A stretch of DNA of 9,037 nucleotides, from positions 1-9,037 of the forward strand of contig JAEYZD010000102.1 of assembly GCA_023430725.1 (NCBI GenBank), in the 5' to 3' direction. The notes beneath the pieces were generated by a model that was not told the origin of the DNA, ran no database searches, and was given only the letters and a program-made list of their open reading frames with translations. Source of the DNA: Bacteroidota bacterium (GTDB lineage: Bacteria; Bacteroidota; Bacteroidia; Bacteroidales; VadinHA17). The position numbers and the translations under genes are program-made. Positions 1 to 6,714 of the stretch are shown here, one piece after another; positions within the stretch are counted from its first letter, which is position 1, and each line of letters begins with the position of its first letter.

Positions 1-573
1 ATTTTGATCAGGAACTCCTTCAGGGGGGAGCTGGAAAAGATAACGAGCAACCTCAGCATCGTGATCGAGGTTTTCATGCCCTCTTCAGTTCATGCTGAGA
101 TCACCAATCTGTATGGGCCTGTCGTTATCAGCAGCCTTGCGGATGTGACAGCCAGCGTCTCATTTGGCTCACTTGCAATCACAGATGTAAGTTCAACATG
201 CACTTTGACTGCCCGTTACTCAAACACGGAACTTATTTCCATCCGCGGCATACTTGACATCAATTCAGAGAAATCGGATATCCGTGCCCGGGCCCTCAGT
301 GCCACCACTTCAATAAAATGTTCATACGGCAGAGCGGACCTTGATTTTGAAGGGATCGGCCCCCTGACTGTCAAAGGGCACCGGACAACAGTTGAAATAA
401 ATGTTGATGATTTCAGGAGATACAGTTACAATCTGAATGCACCTCAGGGCAAAGTGATATTGCCCGGAGGCGGTCAGGCAGAAAAGGATAAGGCGGAAAT
501 CCGGCACCCCGGAAATGCAGGGATGATTGATGTAACAACTTCATATTGCGATATAACAATTACCACAAAATAA
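1..573 (+). CDS. DUF4097-like beta-strand-repeat protein, 3' part (5' end outside window)
   Basis: The reading frame is open from base 1 to the TAA at 571-573, and the only early start-like codon is a TTG at 4, so the gene most likely begins upstream and only its C-terminal ~190 residues are seen. The protein is a run of short alternating beta-strand segments rich in Ser, Thr, Ile and Val (for example TASVSFGSLAITDVS, then LTARYSNTELISIRG, then DIRARALSATTSIKCSYG). This pattern fits the putative-adhesin DUF4097/beta-solenoid type common in Bacteroidota, where such proteins often sit in exported or envelope operons. A glycine-rich turn (LPGGGQ) lies near the end. No membrane segment is visible in this part; a signal peptide would be in the missing N-terminus. 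It ends 7 nt before the next gene, so it probably belongs to the operon that follows. The family call rests on strand pattern only and is moderate; the exact function is unknown. Confidence 0.6.
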   Translation: MLIRNSFRGELEKITSNLSIVIEVFMPSSVHAEITNLYGPVVISSLADVTASVSFGSLAITDVSSTCTLTARYSNTELISIRGILDINSEKSDIRARALSATTSIKCSYGRADLDFEGIGPLTVKGHRTTVEINVDDFRRYSYNLNAPQGKVILPGGGQAEKDKAEIRHPGNAGMIDVTTSYCDITITTK

Positions 574-580
574 TCTGTCT

Positions 581-1255
581 ATGAAAAAGGAGCAAAGTCT
601 GACAATAAGGGATTCAGTGAGGCGATACCGAAGTATCCTTCCGCTGATCCTTCTGCTGGTACTGCCACGGAGCCAGGACGCCAGCGCCCAGAGCTTCAGG
701 GACAGCCCGTATAACAAACGCCTGTTCAGCCTGAATACCGGAGCAGTCTTCTCCGGTGACGGCGACTGCTGGGGTGTTGGCACCACCCTGTCACACCTGC
801 AGACAATCGGTAAAAGGTTCTATATCCGGCAGAATCTGACCTCGTGGATAATAAACGGGGAGAGCTGGATCGATGGCGCCTTCGAGAACCAGACGGCCAT
901 CGACCTGAGCGCAGAAATGGGCATCTCCCCTTTCAGGATGGGTGAACGTTTCTTCAGCATTCACGGCGGCCTCTGCGGAGCCTTAATGGTCAACACCGAT
1001 GCAACCGGAGGGGGAACATGGTCAGTTTATAACCCTGAAACCGGAGAATACAGCTACATGGAATATTTTGATCAGCGGATGAACAGGGACCTGGATTTCG
1101 GGATAACCTTCGGCGCAAGCTACCACCGGCAATTCTCACCGGTACTGTATCTTAACGCCAGGGCAGACTTCAGAACCCATTTCAGAACCGGTTCGGCAAT
1201 CTCAATGATCACAGTCGGTCTCGGCTTTGATGCCCGCCAACTATTTAAACTGTAG
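581..1255 (+). CDS. Exported protein, probable outer-membrane beta-barrel
   Basis: This is a 224-residue protein. A long basic N-region is followed by a hydrophobic core (SILPLILLLVLP, about residues 18-29) and an ASA-Q site near residues 34-37, the Ala-Gln cleavage pattern usual for Bacteroidota signal peptides. The mature part alternates aromatic and polar residues in short strands separated by Gly/Asn/Asp turns, such as FSLNTGAVFSG, FFSIHGGLCGALM and DFGITFGASYHRQF. That pattern suits a small outer-membrane barrel of about 8-10 strands. It starts 7 nt after the preceding gene and ends 6 nt before the next, so co-transcription is likely. The ATG at 581 is chosen because it gives the complete signal peptide; no strong Shine-Dalgarno precedes it. 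No named family is recognised and the function is unknown. Confidence 0.72.
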   Translation: MKKEQSLTIRDSVRRYRSILPLILLLVLPRSQDASAQSFRDSPYNKRLFSLNTGAVFSGDGDCWGVGTTLSHLQTIGKRFYIRQNLTSWIINGESWIDGAFENQTAIDLSAEMGISPFRMGERFFSIHGGLCGALMVNTDATGGGTWSVYNPETGEYSYMEYFDQRMNRDLDFGITFGASYHRQFSPVLYLNARADFRTHFRTGSAISMITVGLGFDARQLFKL

Positions 1256-1261
1256 AAGACA

Positions 1262-1948
1262 ATGAAAAAGGGAGCATTTGCAATACTGGTGTGCATGTTC
1301 ACACTAGCAGGCACCGGCAGCTTTGCGCAGGGCGATACGGTAATGGTCGAAACTGAGTCACAGCAGGACCAGGACTTCTATTACCGTAACAAGTACCGTT
1401 ACCTCGATGTGCGACTGGGCGATGAGGACAGGTTACTGAAAATAGGTATTCAGCCCTTCAAACCGGGAAACAGCTTCAACTTCCTCGTATTTACAATTCA
1501 CGGGGGCTTTGAGCAGAAGATCAACACCTCGCTGACCGCAGTGACAGAGCTGAATGCTGTGATGACCTGGTCAGAGGACGATGTGTTTCACCAGCAGGGA
1601 CTGTCGCTTGGCGGCCGCTACTATTTTCTTAAGAAGAGGGATATCGAACAGGGACGCAGCGGCAACAACTGCCAGGGGGTCTACACCCTGGCAAAAATGA
1701 GCAACCTCCTGTCACTTGTGACTGTCAGGACGGAAGACCCCTTCGCAGATCCCCTTGATCATCAGGCTGCTCTCTACCGTGTATTGAGGGGCTCCCTCAC
1801 ACCGGAGATCGGAATCGGCTTCCAGCAGCGGCTTGACTATCATCTCTACTTCGACTCAGCTGTCTCATGCAATTATGATATCCTGCACAACGACTTCGGA
1901 TTCCAGATCAGCTTCCTCTTCGGTGTGCTTTTCAGTTATACCAGGTAA
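1262..1948 (+). CDS. Exported protein of unknown function, barrel-like
   Basis: This is a 228-residue protein with a clear signal peptide: Lys-Lys start, hydrophobic core AFAILVCMFTLAG, and a cleavage site of the form SFA-Q around residues 21-23. The mature N-terminus is acidic and charged (YRYLDVRLGDEDRL). It is followed by strand-like segments (SFNFLVFTIHGGFEQKI, LSLGGRYYFLKKRD, TPEIGIGFQQRLDYHLYFDSA) typical of Bacteroidota outer-membrane proteins. A GRYYF segment followed by a basic loop recalls DUF3575-type barrels, but that is only a resemblance. The two Cys residues of the mature part are far apart (near residues 139 and 205). The gene lies 6 nt after its upstream neighbour and 10 nt before the lipoprotein gene, in the middle of the apparent operon. 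Function is not assigned. Confidence 0.68.
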   Translation: MKKGAFAILVCMFTLAGTGSFAQGDTVMVETESQQDQDFYYRNKYRYLDVRLGDEDRLLKIGIQPFKPGNSFNFLVFTIHGGFEQKINTSLTAVTELNAVMTWSEDDVFHQQGLSLGGRYYFLKKRDIEQGRSGNNCQGVYTLAKMSNLLSLVTVRTEDPFADPLDHQAALYRVLRGSLTPEIGIGFQQRLDYHLYFDSAVSCNYDILHNDFGFQISFLFGVLFSYTR

Positions 1949-1958
1949 ATGAACTGAC

Positions 1959-2837
1959 ATGAAAAAACAAAACATATCCGCACTTCTTCTGCTGGCACTG
2001 ATTGTTGCCTCCTGCGAACGGGTTGACCTTACCTCTCCCGTGGCGCTTTTTGACCTGCAGACTCAGCCTCGTTACCTTTTCAAGGTTAATCTCGATGCCT
2101 CCGGATCATTTGCGGATAAGAATGGCGGCAACCTTCAGTACCGCTGGGATCTTAACGGTGACCATCTGTTATGGGAGACAGACTGGCTGTCAACTCCTGT
2201 GCTGACAGTGCAGTTCCCGTTCAGAGCCAGTGGTTACATTGGCCTCCAGGTGCGGGACAGCGACGGAAATACCACTGAACTCTACCAGGGGATATACACA
2301 GATGAGAATTATCGGATAAACAAGGCCTGGTCAGACCTGGATATCGATTTCCGGAGGATAGACTACTCTTTATACGGGCCTGATTATCACCATTTATGGA
2401 TCTGGGCATATGACAACATTCAGCTGCCGGATTCAGAAGAGTGGTATAATTTCCCGTTCTCGTCAGACCGGGCTGAATATGGCACCCTGATGTCCTGGGA
2501 TAAAGCAAAAAGCCTTGACGAGGACTATAATCTGCCATCAAGGGCTCAGTGGCAGCAGATGATCGGTTTCTGCGGGGGAGAAGCCCTCGCGGGATTTAAC
2601 CTGCAGGTAGAGGCTGAACACGGACTGCAGTTAAGCTGCCCGGGATTGGTGAGAGATGACCGGCTTGAGGAATCCGGCGTCAGTGGTTATTACTGGACCG
2701 GCGATGAGGCTGACGAAGACTCGGCATGGGCTCTGAAGATCTCAGCCACAAGCGATGAAGCTGAATTTGTTATCCTTGATAAGACAAGCATGGCCTCCGT
2801 GAGGCTGATGATGGAATATTACCAGTACTTCAGATAA
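1959..2837 (+). CDS. Lipoprotein with PKD-like and FISUMP-like (Fibrobacter succinogenes major paralogous) domains
   Basis: This is a 292-residue lipoprotein. The N-terminus is a type II signal peptide with lipobox VASC (Cys19), followed by Glu-Arg, so the mature protein is expected to be lipid-anchored in the outer membrane. A strong lipoprotein surface-export signal is not obvious after the Cys. Residues ~27-120 match the PKD pattern: VNLDASGSF, then YRWDLNGD, a Trp-rich WETDW segment, and finally GYIGLQVRDSDGN. Residues ~160-290 match a FISUMP-type domain: the MSWDKAK helix, LPSRAQWQQM (family form 'LPTxxEW'), a central GYYWTGDE (family form 'YWSST'), and ASVRLM near the end (family form 'SVRCV'). 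These domains are typical of surface binding or adhesion proteins, with no catalytic role known. It sits between genes for two barrel-like exported proteins with 10-nt gaps, suggesting a shared envelope job. Confidence 0.8.
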   Translation: MKKQNISALLLLALIVASCERVDLTSPVALFDLQTQPRYLFKVNLDASGSFADKNGGNLQYRWDLNGDHLLWETDWLSTPVLTVQFPFRASGYIGLQVRDSDGNTTELYQGIYTDENYRINKAWSDLDIDFRRIDYSLYGPDYHHLWIWAYDNIQLPDSEEWYNFPFSSDRAEYGTLMSWDKAKSLDEDYNLPSRAQWQQMIGFCGGEALAGFNLQVEAEHGLQLSCPGLVRDDRLEESGVSGYYWTGDEADEDSAWALKISATSDEAEFVILDKTSMASVRLMMEYYQYFR

Positions 2838-2847
2838 TATCTGCATT

Positions 2848-3453
2848 ATGAAAAGAATCATTATAGCAATCGCACTGCTGGCCATGGCCGGCTCCATCTG
2901 GTCACAGGACAGCAAGTCACTTCTGATTGAAGGCTCCTGGTCCGGCATGCCACAGTACCGAATGCAGGGAGCAGGTTATGCCTTGTCATACCAGCATAGC
3001 CTGCTGAAACTGATCAGTCTTGAGGCCGGGGCAGGGTTTATTGTAACCTCCCGAACCATAGAGAGGGATCAGGTAGTAGGGGATGTCCGCCTGCTGGATC
3101 TCAATTATCACCATGCCGGGTACTACCTTTATGCAGCTCCTGTCCTTAAAATCGGAAGAGAGAGGGCAGTATCGCTTGATCTCTACGCAGGGCCCGTGGT
3201 CAACTATCAGTCAAGTGTGTTTGACCGGAACCGTTATGAAATGACTGAAAGTCCTGATTTCATTGGCAGGATGACAGATATTGTCTACACGAACAAAGTG
3301 CTTGAAGGGACCTTCTTCGGAGGCATTACCGGCTGCAGGGTCAATGTCCGCGTCGGTGAAAACTGGAAAATGCACCTCGGGGTTAATACAATTGGCATAC
3401 TCAAGGCTGTCTCTTCGGTTAATGCCAGCATTGGGGTTCAGTTCAGCTGGTAG
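2848..3453 (+). CDS. Exported small outer-membrane beta-barrel-like protein
   Basis: This is a 201-residue protein with an N-terminal signal peptide (MKRIIIAIALLAMAGSIWSQ; cleavage probably next to the Gln near residue 20). The rest is built of amphipathic strands: GYALSYQHSLLKLISLEAGAGFIV, YYLYAAPVLKIG, VSLDLYAGPVVNY, GTFFGGITGCRVNVRVG and MHLGVNTIG. The last residues are GVQFSW, and the terminal aromatic residue fits the C-terminal signature of outer-membrane barrels recognised by the Bam machinery. It is the last gene of the five-gene + strand cluster. Downstream comes a short intergenic stretch with a possible stem-loop and then a convergent gene. The fold call is good; the function is unknown. 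Porin-like, assembly or sensory roles are all possible. Confidence 0.7.
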   Translation: MKRIIIAIALLAMAGSIWSQDSKSLLIEGSWSGMPQYRMQGAGYALSYQHSLLKLISLEAGAGFIVTSRTIERDQVVGDVRLLDLNYHHAGYYLYAAPVLKIGRERAVSLDLYAGPVVNYQSSVFDRNRYEMTESPDFIGRMTDIVYTNKVLEGTFFGGITGCRVNVRVGENWKMHLGVNTIGILKAVSSVNASIGVQFSW

Positions 3454-3475
3454 CATCTCTTCATTTGCAGCTAAG

Positions 3476-3517
3476 AACCTGAAGCAGCAGGAAATGTAAT
3501 GGATTACACTTCAGTTT
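3476..3517. terminator. Possible stem-loop between convergent genes
   Basis: The arms AACCTGAAG (3476-3484) and CTTCAGTTT (3509-3517) pair with one mismatch. They enclose a second inverted repeat, TGTAA (3495-3499) with TTACA (3504-3508). The element sits between the stop of the + strand envelope cluster and the stop of the minus-strand ATPase gene, where a bidirectional terminator would be expected. There is no clear T-run after the stem on either strand, so this is a weak call. Confidence 0.25.
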
Positions 3518-3528
3518 CCAGACGGGAA

Positions 3529-4812
3529 TTATTGCTCTGACAACAGTGACGATCCGGGCAAATTCCATAATTGGATATGCCTTATTCCCTTTCTTATCGG
3601 TAATGTCAACTCATCAAGAGAAACAACCGACTTTTCAAAGTTATCGTCAATGGCTTCAAGGGCAGCATATTCACGCTCAATCGTCAATTCATCAGTAAGC
3701 ATATACGCACATTGCAAATAGATGATACGCGACCCCTTATGACCTACGAAGTCCACTTCCCTGTTTCGAAACGTCCCTACGTAAACATCAAATCCGGCAC
3801 GTCGCAACTCAAGAAAGACAAGGTTTTCCACGAGATACCCGAATCCATACCCATATCCTGGATACAGGTAATTTTTGTAAGCCAGATCGTTGACATAAAA
3901 TTTGGCATTCCCGGAGATCGTATCTTTGCCTTTTATGTCATATCGGTCACAACGATGAATTAGAAAAGCATCCAGAATATAACCAATGTAATTCGATATG
4001 GCATCATAGCTTGATGTCCTGCCCTGGCCTCTGAAATATTTAACAATATTTGATATTGATATAAGGTTGGAAGCATTATTTACCAGGAACACAAAAATAT
4101 CCTCAAGGAGCCGGGGCTCCCGAATATTGTACCGCTGAATGATATCACGCAACAGGACAGTATCTTTAATGGCAGATACGTAATTGCGTTTAAACTCCAG
4201 TTTCACAAGCATAAACAACTCAGGAAGACCGCCACTGTTCATATATGCCATATAGCTTTGGCGCCCACGCTCCTGATTGGTTATCCCCAGATACTCCAAA
4301 TAACTGAATGGGAAAACCTCAAAAGTTATGTACCTGCCAGACAGGAGTGAGGCCAATTCGCCAGACAGCATTTTGGAGTTTGAACCGGTGATAAACAGTT
4401 CGTAGCTGCCCGAATAATCCTGGGAGTATGAATTGATTGCCTTTTCCCATTCCTCAATTATCTGAATTTCATCAATGAAGATGTAGACTTTCCCCTCCGG
4501 ATTAAGTTTCTTCTTGTAGAGTTTTATTAGCTCGTCCAGCTCCTTGTGGGTTCTTAAAAAGTCAAAATCAGCAAATTCACGATTAATAAACAGGGTATTT
4601 TCAGGCTTTATACCACTGTCTATGAGCTTTTTTGCGATCTGTCGCAGGATATAGCTTTTACCAGACCGTCGCTGGCCGACTAAAACTTTTACAAGGCGGT
4701 TTCCTGCATAACCGGCTATCTTTTCAGTATATTCAGTGCGCTTGTACCCAAAATCAAAGGTCTTTCCATCCCATAGATTATACTTGCCTATCAATGCAAT
4801 TTTATCTTCCAT
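3529..4812 (-). CDS. AAA_14/DUF4143 family ATPase
   Basis: This is a 427-residue protein of the widespread 'ATP-binding protein, AAA_14 + DUF4143' group (COG1373-like). Walker A is GQRRSGKS at residues 46-53. Walker B is YIFIDEIQ at about 110-117, with the acidic DE pair. A sensor-1-like strand FITGSNSKML (140-149) is followed by LSGRYITFEVFPFSYLEYL (157-175), the family hallmark with a probable arginine finger. The C-terminal half (about 210-410) matches DUF4143, including a REVDF motif near its end that resembles the nuclease-like core often seen in this domain; whether it cuts nucleic acid is unknown. Length is usual and no key motif is missing. It is transcribed from its own promoter, against the direction of both flanking + strand genes. 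Hand counts show lower G+C (96/240 at 4021-4260) than lysS (120/240 at 5161-5400), hinting at separate acquisition. The biological role of the family is not established. Confidence 0.9.
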   Translation of the reverse strand: MEDKIALIGKYNLWDGKTFDFGYKRTEYTEKIAGYAGNRLVKVLVGQRRSGKSYILRQIAKKLIDSGIKPENTLFINREFADFDFLRTHKELDELIKLYKKKLNPEGKVYIFIDEIQIIEEWEKAINSYSQDYSGSYELFITGSNSKMLSGELASLLSGRYITFEVFPFSYLEYLGITNQERGRQSYMAYMNSGGLPELFMLVKLEFKRNYVSAIKDTVLLRDIIQRYNIREPRLLEDIFVFLVNNASNLISISNIVKYFRGQGRTSSYDAISNYIGYILDAFLIHRCDRYDIKGKDTISGNAKFYVNDLAYKNYLYPGYGYGFGYLVENLVFLELRRAGFDVYVGTFRNREVDFVGHKGSRIIYLQCAYMLTDELTIEREYAALEAIDDNFEKSVVSLDELTLPIRKGIRHIQLWNLPGSSLLSEQ

Positions 4813-4828
4813 GCACGAATATTTTCAA

Positions 4829-4859
4829 CAAATATAGCATTTTATAGTTTATAAACGAA
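4829..4859 (-). promoter_or_regulatory. Putative Bacteroidota-type promoter of the ATPase gene
   Basis: On the minus strand a perfect TAnnTTTG box (TATATTTG, 4836 down to 4829) lies 16 nt before the ATG at 4812. It is preceded by a TTCG (4859-4856) that matches the -33 TTTG box at three of four bases with a 19-nt spacer. Spacing and boxes fit the Bacteroides-type sigma-70 consensus. Confidence 0.55.
4841..4855. promoter_or_regulatory. AT-rich inverted repeat in promoter spacer (possible operator)
   Basis: TTTATA-GTT-TATAAA is a perfect 6-bp inverted repeat lying wholly inside the 19-nt spacer between the -33 and -7 boxes of the ATPase promoter. A repressor binding here would block RNA polymerase. 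No regulator gene is visible nearby. Palindromes in AT-rich DNA arise easily by chance, so the call is tentative. Confidence 0.3.
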
Positions 4860-4928
4860 TATTCTAAGAGCTTTTATCCTAATTATGGACTAACAGGTCA
4901 AATTGAATATCCAGGAACAGCGACCGGA

Positions 4929-4959
4929 CTTGCCTGTTGCCTTACTAATTATACCTTTG
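4929..4959 (+). promoter_or_regulatory. Putative Bacteroidota-type promoter of lysS
   Basis: A perfect TAnnTTTG box (TACCTTTG, 4952-4959) lies 16 nt before the lysS ATG. A CTTG at 4929-4932 matches the -33 TTTG box at three of four bases, with a 19-nt spacer. Transcription would begin around 4963-4966, leaving a leader of only about 10-13 nt with no clear Shine-Dalgarno, which is common in this phylum. Confidence 0.6.
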
Positions 4960-4975
4960 CACAAATTTTGAAAGC

Positions 4976-6487
4976 ATGAGTACATCCCAACTGAGCGAGC
5001 AGGAACTGGTTCGCAGGCAATCACTTGAAGAAATACGCAAACTTGGCATAGATCCCTATCCGGCACCAATGTACCCGGTTAACACATCCGCCGCAGAGAT
5101 ACTTGCAGGATTCAGTGACACTGAAGACAAATATCCGGATGTATGTCTTGCCGGCCGCATCATGAGCCGCCGCATTATGGGCAACGCCTCGTTCGCAGAA
5201 CTGATGGACTCATCAGGCCGCATACAGATCTATGTGCGCCGTGATGATCTCTGTCCGGGCGAAGACAAGACTCTCTACAATACTCTCTTTAAAAAGCTTC
5301 TCGATATAGGTGACATCATTGGTGTGAAGGGCTTCGCCTTCAGGACACAGATGGGAGAAATAACAGTCCATGTGAAGGAACTGACCCTTCTGAGCAAGTC
5401 GCTCCGCCCCCTTCCCGTCGTCAAAGAAAAGGATGGTGTGCTGTACGATGCAGTGACTGACCCCGAGATGCGTTACCGCCAGCGGTACGTTGACCTGATA
5501 ATAAATCCCGATGTGCGGGAGACCTTCCGCAAGCGCACTCAGATAATCAGGTCGATGCGCGAGCTATTCGACTCTTACGGCTACCTCGAGGTTGAAACAC
5601 CGGTGCTTCAGCCAATCCCGGGTGGTGCTGCGGCAAGACCGTTCAAGACACATCACAACGCCCTTGATATTCCCCTTTACCTGCGCATAGCGGATGAACT
5701 TTACCTCAAGAGGCTGATCGTGGGCGGATATGACGGTGTGTATGAGTTTGCAAAGGACTTCCGCAACGAGGGGATGGACCGGACTCACAATCCCGAGTTC
5801 ACTGTGATGGAGATCTATGTGGCCTATAAGGACTACAACTGGATGATGGAGTTCACTGAAAAGATTCTCGAAAAGGTTGCGACGGATCTCCATGGTACCA
5901 CCAAAGTGCCCTTGGGTGAAAATGTTATTGACTACAAAGCTCCTTACCGTCGCATCTCAATGACAGACGCCATTAAAGAATACGCCGGCATTGACATTAC
6001 GGACATGAGCGAGGATGAGCTTCGCCGTGCGTGCGAAAGGATGGAGATATCGCACTCGCCAACCATGGGCAAGGGCAAGCTGATTGACCAGATCTTCGGT
6101 GAGAAATGCGAGCATCACTTTATCCAGCCAACATTTATAATAGACTATCCGCAGGAGACATCACCGCTGACGAAGAAGCACCGTACCAGGCACGGGCTTA
6201 CCGAGCGGTTCGAACTGATGGTCAACGGCAAGGAATTGGCAAATGCCTATTCGGAACTCAATGACCCGATTGACCAGCTCGAGCGCTTCCAGGAACAGCT
6301 CCGGCTCTCAGAAAAAGGAGATGACGAGGCGATGTTCATTGATATGGATTTCGTGAGGGCTCTTGAGTACGGCATGCCTCCCACCTCGGGGATGGGAATG
6401 GGAATAGACAGGCTTACCATGTTCATGACCAACCAGCCCTCGATACAGGATGTGCTGTTCTTCCCGCAGATGAAGCCGGAGGTTTAA
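4976..6487 (+). CDS. lysS: Lysyl-tRNA synthetase, class II
   Basis: This is a 503-residue enzyme that charges tRNA-Lys with lysine using ATP in the cytoplasm. The N-terminal OB-fold anticodon-binding domain covers about residues 56-140, with the usual AGRIMSRRIMGNASFAEL strand and IGDIIGVKG. The catalytic core follows. YRQRYVDLI (167-175) leads into motif 1 (FRKRTQIIRSMRELFDSYGY to ETPVLQPIPGGAAARPF, 184-223). Next are RIADELYLKRLIVGG (237-251), motif 2 (FRNEGMDRTHNPEFTVMEIY, 262-281), the PLTKKHR segment (397-403), and motif 3 (GMGMGIDRLTMF, 472-483). All class II motifs are intact. The length equals that of the standard bacterial enzyme; from memory, some Bacteroides LysRS carry an additional C-terminal tail, which is absent here. 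The ATG at 4976 fits the family N-terminus and lies just after a good promoter. The gene is divergent from the ATPase gene. Confidence 0.97.
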   Translation: MSTSQLSEQELVRRQSLEEIRKLGIDPYPAPMYPVNTSAAEILAGFSDTEDKYPDVCLAGRIMSRRIMGNASFAELMDSSGRIQIYVRRDDLCPGEDKTLYNTLFKKLLDIGDIIGVKGFAFRTQMGEITVHVKELTLLSKSLRPLPVVKEKDGVLYDAVTDPEMRYRQRYVDLIINPDVRETFRKRTQIIRSMRELFDSYGYLEVETPVLQPIPGGAAARPFKTHHNALDIPLYLRIADELYLKRLIVGGYDGVYEFAKDFRNEGMDRTHNPEFTVMEIYVAYKDYNWMMEFTEKILEKVATDLHGTTKVPLGENVIDYKAPYRRISMTDAIKEYAGIDITDMSEDELRRACERMEISHSPTMGKGKLIDQIFGEKCEHHFIQPTFIIDYPQETSPLTKKHRTRHGLTERFELMVNGKELANAYSELNDPIDQLERFQEQLRLSEKGDDEAMFIDMDFVRALEYGMPPTSGMGMGIDRLTMFMTNQPSIQDVLFFPQMKPEV

Positions 6488-6571
6488 GAGATAGGCGGTA
6501 GACAGTGGTGTTGACAACGGAAGCTGATAGAATCTGAAGTATTGTAGATCAAAGGCATAGACTCAGATATA

Positions 6572-6588
6572 CACCCTCGTAGAGGGTG
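6572..6588 (+). other. Perfect 7-bp stem, 3-nt loop hairpin (unit 1)
   Basis: CACCCTC pairs with GAGGGTG around a GTA loop. It is the first hairpin after lysS (stop at 6485-6487) and could protect or end the lysS transcript, but no T-run follows it, so it is not a standard intrinsic terminator. Confidence 0.75.
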
Positions 6589-6623
6589 AAGATTTGTAGA
6601 TCAAAGGCATAGACCCAGCTATA

Positions 6624-6640
6624 CACCCTCGTAGAGGGTG
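6624..6640 (+). other. Hairpin of repeat unit 2
   Basis: Identical in sequence to the unit 1 hairpin and exactly 52 nt downstream of it; again followed by AAGA rather than a T-run. Confidence 0.75.
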
Positions 6641-6675
6641 AAGAATTGTAGATCAGAAGAATAGACGCAGCTATG

Positions 6676-6692
6676 CACCCTCGTAGAGGGTG
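6676..6692 (+). other. Hairpin of repeat unit 3
   Basis: Identical to the first two hairpins although the 5' half of this unit has diverged most. It lies 22 nt before the GTG start and 40 nt before the alternative ATG of the following gene, so in a lysS read-through transcript it would sit in that gene's leader. Confidence 0.75.
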
Positions 6693-6714
6693 AAGAATTG
6701 TAGAACAGGCATTC

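Larger units (their letters stand above)
4815..4863. repeat. Pair of ACGAATATT direct repeats, 40 bp apart
   Basis: The 9-mer ACGAATATT occurs at 4815-4823, just before the ATPase start codon, and at 4855-4863, overlapping its -33 box. The second copy is part of a perfect 8-bp palindrome GAATATTC (4857-4864). The 40-bp spacing is close to four helical turns, which would allow cooperative binding on one DNA face. A regulatory role is inference only. Confidence 0.3.
6541..6712 (+). repeat. Tandem array of 52-bp hairpin-bearing repeats (3 full units + decayed fourth)
   Basis: Full units start at 6541, 6593 and 6645; a partial copy starts at 6697 (ATTGTAGA, then, after an apparent 2-nt deletion, AGGCAT). 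Unit positions 32-52 are identical in all three full copies and contain the hairpin CACCCTC-GTA-GAGGGTG followed by AAGA. All differences fall in positions 1-31: 3 between units 1 and 2, 6 between 2 and 3, 6 between 1 and 3. Each unit starts ATTGTAGATC or TTTGTAGATC. Each unit also carries forward-strand stop codons in all three frames (TAG at 5, 18 and 40, TGA at 47), so it is not coding on this strand. There are no unique spacers, so it is not CRISPR. It fills most of the 227-bp gap downstream of lysS. A REP-like/RAYT-mobilised element or a post-transcriptional 3'-end structure is possible. Confidence 0.9.

Noticed and set aside
2221..2541. 106-codon minus-strand open frame
   Set aside because: Antisense to the lipoprotein gene, whose lipobox, PKD and FISUMP features are convincing.
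3529..4812. Mobile element carrying the ATPase gene
   Set aside because: No terminal inverted repeats, target duplications, integrase or transposase could be found at its edges; composition alone does not prove an element.
4813..4975. tRNA, riboswitch or small RNA in the divergent intergenic region
   Set aside because: Only 163 bp, AT-rich, accounted for by two promoters; no cloverleaf or known leader structure is seen.
5564..5893. 109-codon minus-strand open frame
   Set aside because: It lies entirely inside lysS in antisense, across the motif 1 to motif 2 region.
6541..6712. CRISPR array
   Set aside because: The units are contiguous 52-bp tandem copies with no variable spacers between conserved repeats, and no cas genes are present.
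6541..6712. Rho-independent terminator cluster for lysS
   Set aside because: The stems are perfect but each is followed by AAGAATTG or AAGATTTG rather than a T-run, and none forms on the other strand with a T-run either; kept as structured repeats only.
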